Part shown: one piece after another, positions 63,915-64,000 of the stretch
How positions within the stretch are numbered: position 1 is the stretch's first letter
Layout of the letters: each line of letters begins with the position of its first letter
NCBI GenBank assembly: GCA_005281725.1
Contig: SSBO01000012.1
Location: 4,851,564 to 4,915,563 of the forward strand
DNA: 64,000 bases
Reading direction: 5' to 3'
Origin: Wuchereria bancrofti
Lineage: Eukaryota; Nematoda; Chromadorea; Rhabditida; Onchocercidae
Made by a program: the position numbers and the translations under genes
The notes under the pieces: model-generated
Database searches by the model: none
What the model saw: the letters and a program-made list of their open reading frames with translations, nothing else
Told to the model about the DNA's origin: nothing

Positions 63915-64000
63915 CTAAAAGAGATAACTGCTCTCTATTTCTAAAAAGTTTACACAGAATTCCTTGACTACCAGAAACGCTGAGATGTTGGTATAATAAT

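Noticed and set aside
1..64000. CRISPR arrays, rRNA, tRNA and spliced-leader RNA genes
   Set aside because: No regularly spaced repeats were seen; I found no convincing tRNA B-box with a matching A-box, no rRNA, and no copy of the canonical SL1 22-mer on either strand by eye. A covariance-model scan would be decisive.

Overview
The window is nuclear DNA of a nematode. It is AT-rich, all genes are broken by short introns with TTTCAG-like acceptors, several genes have an acceptor-like site just before their first ATG (as expected for spliced-leader trans-splicing), and the protein families include nematode-typical ones: astacin proteases with ShKT domains, lipocalin-related LPR proteins and paralogues of C. 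elegans genes. Gene density and base composition suit a parasitic spirurid/filarial worm, but the species cannot be fixed from sequence alone.

Layout, left to right. 0.2-6.6 kb (+): 3' part of an Ig/Ig/Fn3 cell-surface adhesion protein. 8.4-11.35 kb (-): secreted lipocalin-related (LPR) protein, nine exons. 11.4-16 kb: no gene seen. 16.0-24.6 kb (-): two consecutive multi-exon genes for basic, low-complexity, probably nuclear proteins that I could not identify. 27.5-31.0 kb (+): RAD1/MRT-2, a subunit of the 9-1-1 DNA-damage checkpoint clamp, complete at 279 residues. 31.3-35.1 kb (-): a secreted astacin metalloprotease with three ShKT domains, complete at 520 residues. 37.4-38.5 kb (-): TRAP-beta of the ER translocon. 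40.7-41.6 kb (-): mitochondrial ATP synthase subunit g. 42.0-43.6 kb (+): a MED9-like Mediator subunit and RABIF/MSS4, whose reading frames appear to overlap. 44.9-45.7 kb (+): LSM3. 45.7-51.3 kb: gene-poor, with local duplications. 51.4-55.3 kb (+): a Pax2/5/8-class paired-domain transcription factor, with a further candidate 3' exon near 59.0 kb. 60.1-62.7 kb (+): an IFRD-family protein. 63.2 kb to the right edge (-): 3' end of CTU1, the tRNA wobble-uridine thiolase.

Most genes are unrelated housekeeping or developmental genes, not a pathway cluster. ATP synthase g and MED9 are divergent with about 0.33 kb between start codons. RAD1 and the astacin gene, and IFRD and CTU1, are convergent.

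Exon models were built by hand from splice signals, reading phase and family resemblance. Where total length is a multiple of three and matches the family (RAD1, RABIF, LSM3, TRAP-beta, ATP synthase g, LPR, astacin, Pax, IFRD) I trust them. The most interesting points are the MED9/RABIF overlap, a CTU1 intron whose only protein-consistent donor starts AT instead of GT, a GC-AG intron in the LPR gene, a perfect 94-bp tandem duplication in the astacin gene, and alternative Pax 3' ends.
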